From assembly GCF_000758725.1 (NCBI RefSeq), contig NZ_CP009428.1, positions 4,898,001-4,962,000 on the forward strand: a stretch of 64,000 bases of DNA. The letters run 5' to 3'. A program made the translations under genes and the position numbers. The stretch comes from Paenibacillus odorifer. Its GTDB lineage: Bacteria; Bacillota; Bacilli; Paenibacillales; Paenibacillaceae. Under the pieces are notes generated by a model. The model was not told the origin of the DNA, made no database searches, and saw nothing but the letters and a program-made list of their open reading frames with translations. Positions 60,482 to 64,000 of the stretch are shown here, in pieces; position 1 is the stretch's first letter, and each line of letters starts with the position of its first letter.

Positions 60482-61127
60482 ATCTCACCTTCCTTTCCAC
60501 CCAAGTCAATAAAAGCGATAAGGGCAGGACTAACACCAAATAGGCGAGTACCAGAAGGAGCAGAGACTCCGCTGTTTTGTAATGCATGCCGATCAAGTCT
60601 TTTGCCACATTCATCAAATCCATTAAAGCAATGGCACCTACAATAGAGGTCTCCTTCAGAAGAAAGATCGCATTTGCCCCTAAAGAAGGAATACTTATCG
60701 CAAAGGCTTGGGGAAAAATAACATATCTGATCAGCTGCAGCTTAGACAGTCCAATGCTCTGACCTGATTCAATCTGCGATTGGCTAACTGCCTCGAACCC
60801 ACCACGAAAAGCCTCCGTCATATAGCTCCCGCCCAAAAATGTCATGCCTACAATCGCACAGGTCATCTCACTAAAGTGAATTCCGATCTTAGGTAAGCCA
60901 TAGTAAAGAAAAAAGAGCTGCACAAGTAAAGGGGTGTTCCGTGAAAGCTCAATGTAGATCTTAATAACATCACTAACGATTTTGACTTTATAGTACAAGA
61001 CGATACTGAACAGTAAGCCAATAAGGAGTGAGAAGACAATAGCTAACAACGCTAGCTTCACTGTCAGCCACATCGCCTCACTATAAAGCGGCAAACTCTC
61101 ATAGATAAACTCCCAGTCTAAATTCAT
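60462..61127 (-). CDS. Amino acid ABC transporter permease
   Basis: 221 residues. Same family as its neighbour: ELSRNTPLLVQLFFLYYGLP, then the EAA loop QIESGQSIGLSKLQLIRYVIFPQA, then LLKETSIVGAIALMDL. First gene of the operon. The 148 bases before it (61128-61275) show no riboswitch that I can identify. Confidence 0.92.
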   Translation of the reverse strand: MNLDWEFIYESLPLYSEAMWLTVKLALLAIVFSLLIGLLFSIVLYYKVKIVSDVIKIYIELSRNTPLLVQLFFLYYGLPKIGIHFSEMTCAIVGMTFLGGSYMTEAFRGGFEAVSQSQIESGQSIGLSKLQLIRYVIFPQAFAISIPSLGANAIFLLKETSIVGAIALMDLMNVAKDLIGMHYKTAESLLLLVLAYLVLVLPLSLLLTWVERKVRYAEFGD

Positions 61128-61275
61128 ATCTGAGTAACCCGATCCCCTTTTCTTAATTTCTAATAATTATCAAAATCTTACATTAAACCTTACGTGTGGT
61201 GATATGATTTTATTCATACTATTCCAAGTAAATAACTACGTTTTAAAATTCTTGTATAGTAGTCCACAAAAAAAA

Positions 61276-61312
61276 GAAAACCGCTAAGAGATTAGTCTTA
61301 GCAGTTTCCTTT
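61276..61312 (-). terminator. Terminator of the GH88/DUF2264 operon
   Basis: GAAAC(T)GCTAAGA and TCTTAGC(G)GTTTTC arms; the minus strand continues into a long T run. It lies 38 bases beyond the GH88 stop. Confidence 0.8.
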
Positions 61313-61349
61313 TTCTATAGGCTAAACCTTTCCACATTCTAACATCCCA

Positions 61350-62465
61350 CTACCAATAGCCTCGGATGCCAGTCTGCAAGCGGATCAACGCTTCCAAATA
61401 ATAATAATCTCCCCAAATCATATGACCATCAGGCACACGTCCACCTCTCACATGATAAGAACCATGCTTTAGAAGTCCCTCTGCTTCCGGATTTCCAGAT
61501 GTCGCATAATGTTCCACTAGGGATTTCATGCTACGGTGTAAAGCAACTTCATAAATGGCCCGGTCCGGATCATCTACACCTAGGTGATCGAGCAGTTCCA
61601 AAAGACCGGCTGCAGCAATCGCCGAAGCCGAGCTGTCGCGAGGGGTGTCCGCTCCCACTGGCACATCGAAATCCCAATAAGCCACACCGTCCTCCGGTAG
61701 ATGACTGATAAAATAATCCGCTAGGCTCTTAGAGGTATTAAGAAAATCCTCATTCTGCGTATAGCGATACGCCAGAGCAAAACCGTATATTCCCCAAGCT
61801 TGACCCCGTGTCCAGGTCGATCCGTCCTCATAACCTTGATGTGTTCCCCCACGAATTGCATTTCCGGTAGCCGGATCAAAATAAAAAGTATGGTAAGAGG
61901 AGGCATCCCCACGCACAAGAAATTTCCGGCTCTTAAACGCATGTTCGAGCGCTATTTCATAATAGCGCTTATCTCCTGTTTCCTCCGCTGCCCAGAACAA
62001 TAGAGGTAAATTCATCAAGCAGTCAATAATGATACGTCCCGCATTCTCCGGGTCACTCTCCAGTCCCCAGGCCTGAAGAATCCCTGCTGGTTCACGCCAG
62101 CGCTTGCACAGCGTGTCCGCAGCTTGCAGGCCGACAGCTCGCGCCGCTTCGCTGCCCGTTATTTTCCACTCCGCTACTGCAGTCAGTGTATACAAGAAAC
62201 CAATATCATGATGGTCCAGGGCAATGTGCTGATCCAGACGATGCTTGAAGTCCCCTAACCAAGAGGCTGCCGCCTCCTTATAGCATGAATCCTTACTATA
62301 TTCATAAGCAAGCCACATCATCCCAACATAGAAACCCTCTATCCAGTCGTCGTTGTCTCCCCATTCGTACTGTTGCCCCTCAGCGATATGAGGCAGTTTG
62401 CCCGGATGGTTAGCCATATTGCTCCCAACTTTGTGAATCGCATCCTCAATAGCCTTATTCCACAT
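61350..62465 (-). CDS. GH88 unsaturated glucuronyl/rhamnogalacturonyl hydrolase
   Basis: 371 residues, the length of GH88 enzymes. These hydrate the double bond of unsaturated uronic acids made by polysaccharide lyases. Seen: WGDNDDWIEGFYVGMMWLAY, LDHHDIGFLYT with the first catalytic Asp, IIIDCLMNLPLLFWA with the second, and GSTWTRGQAWGIYGFA and VPVGADTPRDSSASAIAAAG. No signal peptide, so intracellular. Overlaps the upstream DUF2264 gene by 11 bases; GGGAG precedes the ATG. Confidence 0.93.
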   Translation of the reverse strand: MWNKAIEDAIHKVGSNMANHPGKLPHIAEGQQYEWGDNDDWIEGFYVGMMWLAYEYSKDSCYKEAAASWLGDFKHRLDQHIALDHHDIGFLYTLTAVAEWKITGSEAARAVGLQAADTLCKRWREPAGILQAWGLESDPENAGRIIIDCLMNLPLLFWAAEETGDKRYYEIALEHAFKSRKFLVRGDASSYHTFYFDPATGNAIRGGTHQGYEDGSTWTRGQAWGIYGFALAYRYTQNEDFLNTSKSLADYFISHLPEDGVAYWDFDVPVGADTPRDSSASAIAAAGLLELLDHLGVDDPDRAIYEVALHRSMKSLVEHYATSGNPEAEGLLKHGSYHVRGGRVPDGHMIWGDYYYLEALIRLQTGIRGYW

Positions 62466-64000
62466 CTTTGTTTCTCCCTTCCCTTAAATCAACAGTATGC
62501 AAAAGTGTATCGTTACCAGGTTCGTATACAGCAACCCTTCCGTCCGAGTGCCATTGAATAAGCGGTGGTGAAGCAAGACTTGCCTGGTTCTCCGGAGTAT
62601 TCGTCGCTCCGAAGACAGCAGATATCAATACTTGATCTCCCGGTTCCAGTCTGGAGCACAAGCTCGGAAGAAGTGTCCGCGGCTTCAGCAGATTGGTATT
62701 CGGCTCGGGATGTACGCACTCTCCCCGATCAAAGCCGCTTAGCCTATGTATGGCACTGATTCCCCAGGGCAGCTGCACCGAAACAGCAGTGTTTGATACC
62801 TTAATGGTTTCCCGTTCACTGTGCGAGAAGCCAGCTGACTGGCCAATGGCAAATCCACCCTCCGCTACATCCAGCCGCCGGGCAGTATGAATGCTGTGAA
62901 CACGAACATGCCATAGACCTGCCGGAATAATCCATGTCTCCACATGTACATCACTCCAGGGATGCCAGCGGGAATATACATAGCTGTCTCCGATTTCCCA
63001 GGTCTCGCAGAATCTGCGTACCCGATAGTGTTCATCACATTCGCATAGTGCGAGTGTAGAATCGTAAGCGCCTTGAACCAACCCGTAACCCGCTTTCGGG
63101 ACACTAAAGCCAAACAGAGTGGAATATGCAAATTTAGAATATTTGGCTGCACTATGGGCCATATCAAAATTAGCCATCTGGCCAGAGGTATAGGCAATAA
63201 CATGCCGATTTCCTTCCGGATGACTCACAAGCATTCGCGCCTCTTGGAGAGCCCGTACCTCTTTCAAAATAGGCAGTGGCTCTTCCTCCGCCTGCCAAAA
63301 AGGATGATCATCTGGCAAGGCAAGAATAAGCATAGCTTTAAAAGCCCAATACGGAGATCCGGGGGCGTTGTAGCTCTCTGTCATGACTAGATTCGGATAA
63401 GCATATCCGATGCTAAGCAGTCCGTCTAATCCCATAATAGGTTGTTCAAACCACCAACGAAAATGGCGCATAATGATTCCTTTAAGAACGCCATATGAAA
63501 AAGGAACCACTTCTGCATACACCAGCGCACTCCAGAAAGAAACCTGTGCAAAACGATAGGTCAGGCTACGACCAAAAGGAAGTGCACTTCCGTCCTCAGC
63601 GAACCAATAAATGAAATCCTCGGCAAATCGTGCGGATCTTTCCCGATAAACAGCAGCTCTCTGAGGATCATCATCCGCCATCAACTTAGCGTATATCAGC
63701 GTATAATAATGCATAGCAAAAGCAATATAATAATCCCTCTGATCGGTCAATCCATCGGAATACCAACCGTCACCAAGATAGTAATTATCGATCTGCGCTA
63801 GATAATCATCCATTATGCTCTGATCATAAGGTAATCCGACTTTCTTGAAGCCCACATTCACAAGAACCGTGAACATCAGCCAGTTATTCGGATTGGAACG
63901 ATCCACATGATTAATCTGATTCAGCCAGTTATATACATTCATTTTCTGCGTGTCGCTCAGCGGCTCCCACATTTTATGTGGTGCAAGAGCAAGCCCCAGT
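62455..64000 (-). CDS. DUF2264 protein (partial, runs off the right edge)
   Basis: 515 codons visible; the frame is open at the window end, reading LALAPHK before MWEPLSDTQK, so the start lies beyond it. Typical DUF2264 features: NPNNWLMFTVLVNVGFKKVG, YYLGDGWYSDGLTDQRDYY, an (alpha/alpha) toroid N-terminal domain, and a beta-rich C-terminal part. These proteins accompany GH88, lyases and transporters in polysaccharide loci and may be uronide hydrolases. Translationally coupled to the GH88 gene. Confidence 0.9.
   Translation of the reverse strand, partial: LGLALAPHKMWEPLSDTQKMNVYNWLNQINHVDRSNPNNWLMFTVLVNVGFKKVGLPYDQSIMDDYLAQIDNYYLGDGWYSDGLTDQRDYYIAFAMHYYTLIYAKLMADDDPQRAAVYRERSARFAEDFIYWFAEDGSALPFGRSLTYRFAQVSFWSALVYAEVVPFSYGVLKGIIMRHFRWWFEQPIMGLDGLLSIGYAYPNLVMTESYNAPGSPYWAFKAMLILALPDDHPFWQAEEEPLPILKEVRALQEARMLVSHPEGNRHVIAYTSGQMANFDMAHSAAKYSKFAYSTLFGFSVPKAGYGLVQGAYDSTLALCECDEHYRVRRFCETWEIGDSYVYSRWHPWSDVHVETWIIPAGLWHVRVHSIHTARRLDVAEGGFAIGQSAGFSHSERETIKVSNTAVSVQLPWGISAIHRLSGFDRGECVHPEPNTNLLKPRTLLPSLCSRLEPGDQVLISAVFGATNTPENQASLASPPLIQWHSDGRVAVYEPGNDTLLHTVDLREGRNKDVE

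Noticed and set aside
61128..61275. Riboswitch or T-box leader before the amino acid ABC operon
   Set aside because: No T-box motif, lysine or glycine riboswitch core or leader terminator can be seen in this short AT-rich stretch.

Overview
The window looks like a chromosomal segment of a Paenibacillus-type Gram-positive bacterium. The reasons are strong GGAGG-type ribosome binding sites, frequent GTG and TTG starts, a YesM/YesN two-component pair beside a CUT1 sugar transporter, and many lipoproteins, GNAT acetyltransferases, MerR/LysR/AraC/WYL regulators and carbohydrate-degrading enzymes. I see no rRNA, tRNA, CRISPR array, prophage or intact transposase. Genus is inference from gene content only.

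Layout. 1-4.4 kb: the start of an RNase H gene, an exported lipoprotein, a DJ-1/PfpI protein overlapping an AlkD-like repair protein, and small hypotheticals. 4.4-8.5 kb: an operon of a TIM-barrel sugar isomerase/epimerase and two tandem paralogous Gfo/Idh/MocA oxidoreductases, with a divergent AraC regulator. 8.6-18.1 kb: a GH112 galactosyl-N-acetylhexosamine phosphorylase, two permeases and a binding lipoprotein on the minus strand, opposite a YesM-type sensor kinase and YesN-type regulator. Galactosylated amino sugars would be imported and phosphorolysed inside the cell. The transporter ATPase is not in the window. 18.2-28.1 kb: a DinB-fold protein, a WYL regulator coupled to a macrolide-type glycosyltransferase, a CofE-like protein, LysR with an NmrA-type reductase, a YxjG-type methionine synthase and small genes.

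28.1-54.5 kb is an accessory region of mostly single-gene units: reductase, amidase, acetyltransferases, P-loop kinase-like protein, SDR, nucleotidyltransferase, DinB, phosphotransferase, two MFS pumps, MerR and VOC proteins. At least sixteen copies or part-copies of one structured repeat are scattered between them, all in the same orientation. Several minus-strand genes have their TAA stop inside the repeat's terminal CTAACGG motif. Embedded here is one unit (38528-39417) built like an integron gene cassette: complementary core sites at both ends, a 91-bp attC-like site with an extrahelical base in its L box, and a (frameshifted) nucleotidyltransferase ending inside the core site. There is no integrase in the window. 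This is the most unusual part. Gene decay is visible nearby: an IS630 remnant, a frameshifted MFS gene and several gene fragments.

55-64 kb: a DedA protein, a GT-C-like membrane protein, a 70-residue protein that is 46% methionine, a four-gene polar amino acid ABC operon (probably cysteine-type), and a GH88/DUF2264 pair for unsaturated uronide breakdown that runs off the right edge.

Other signals outside genes: a 185-bp four-hairpin repeat present twice in opposite orientation (8601 and 24442), a 395-bp-period tandem duplication (45.3-46.0 kb), two sigma-A promoters with LexA boxes in their 17-bp spacers, and several palindromic operators.
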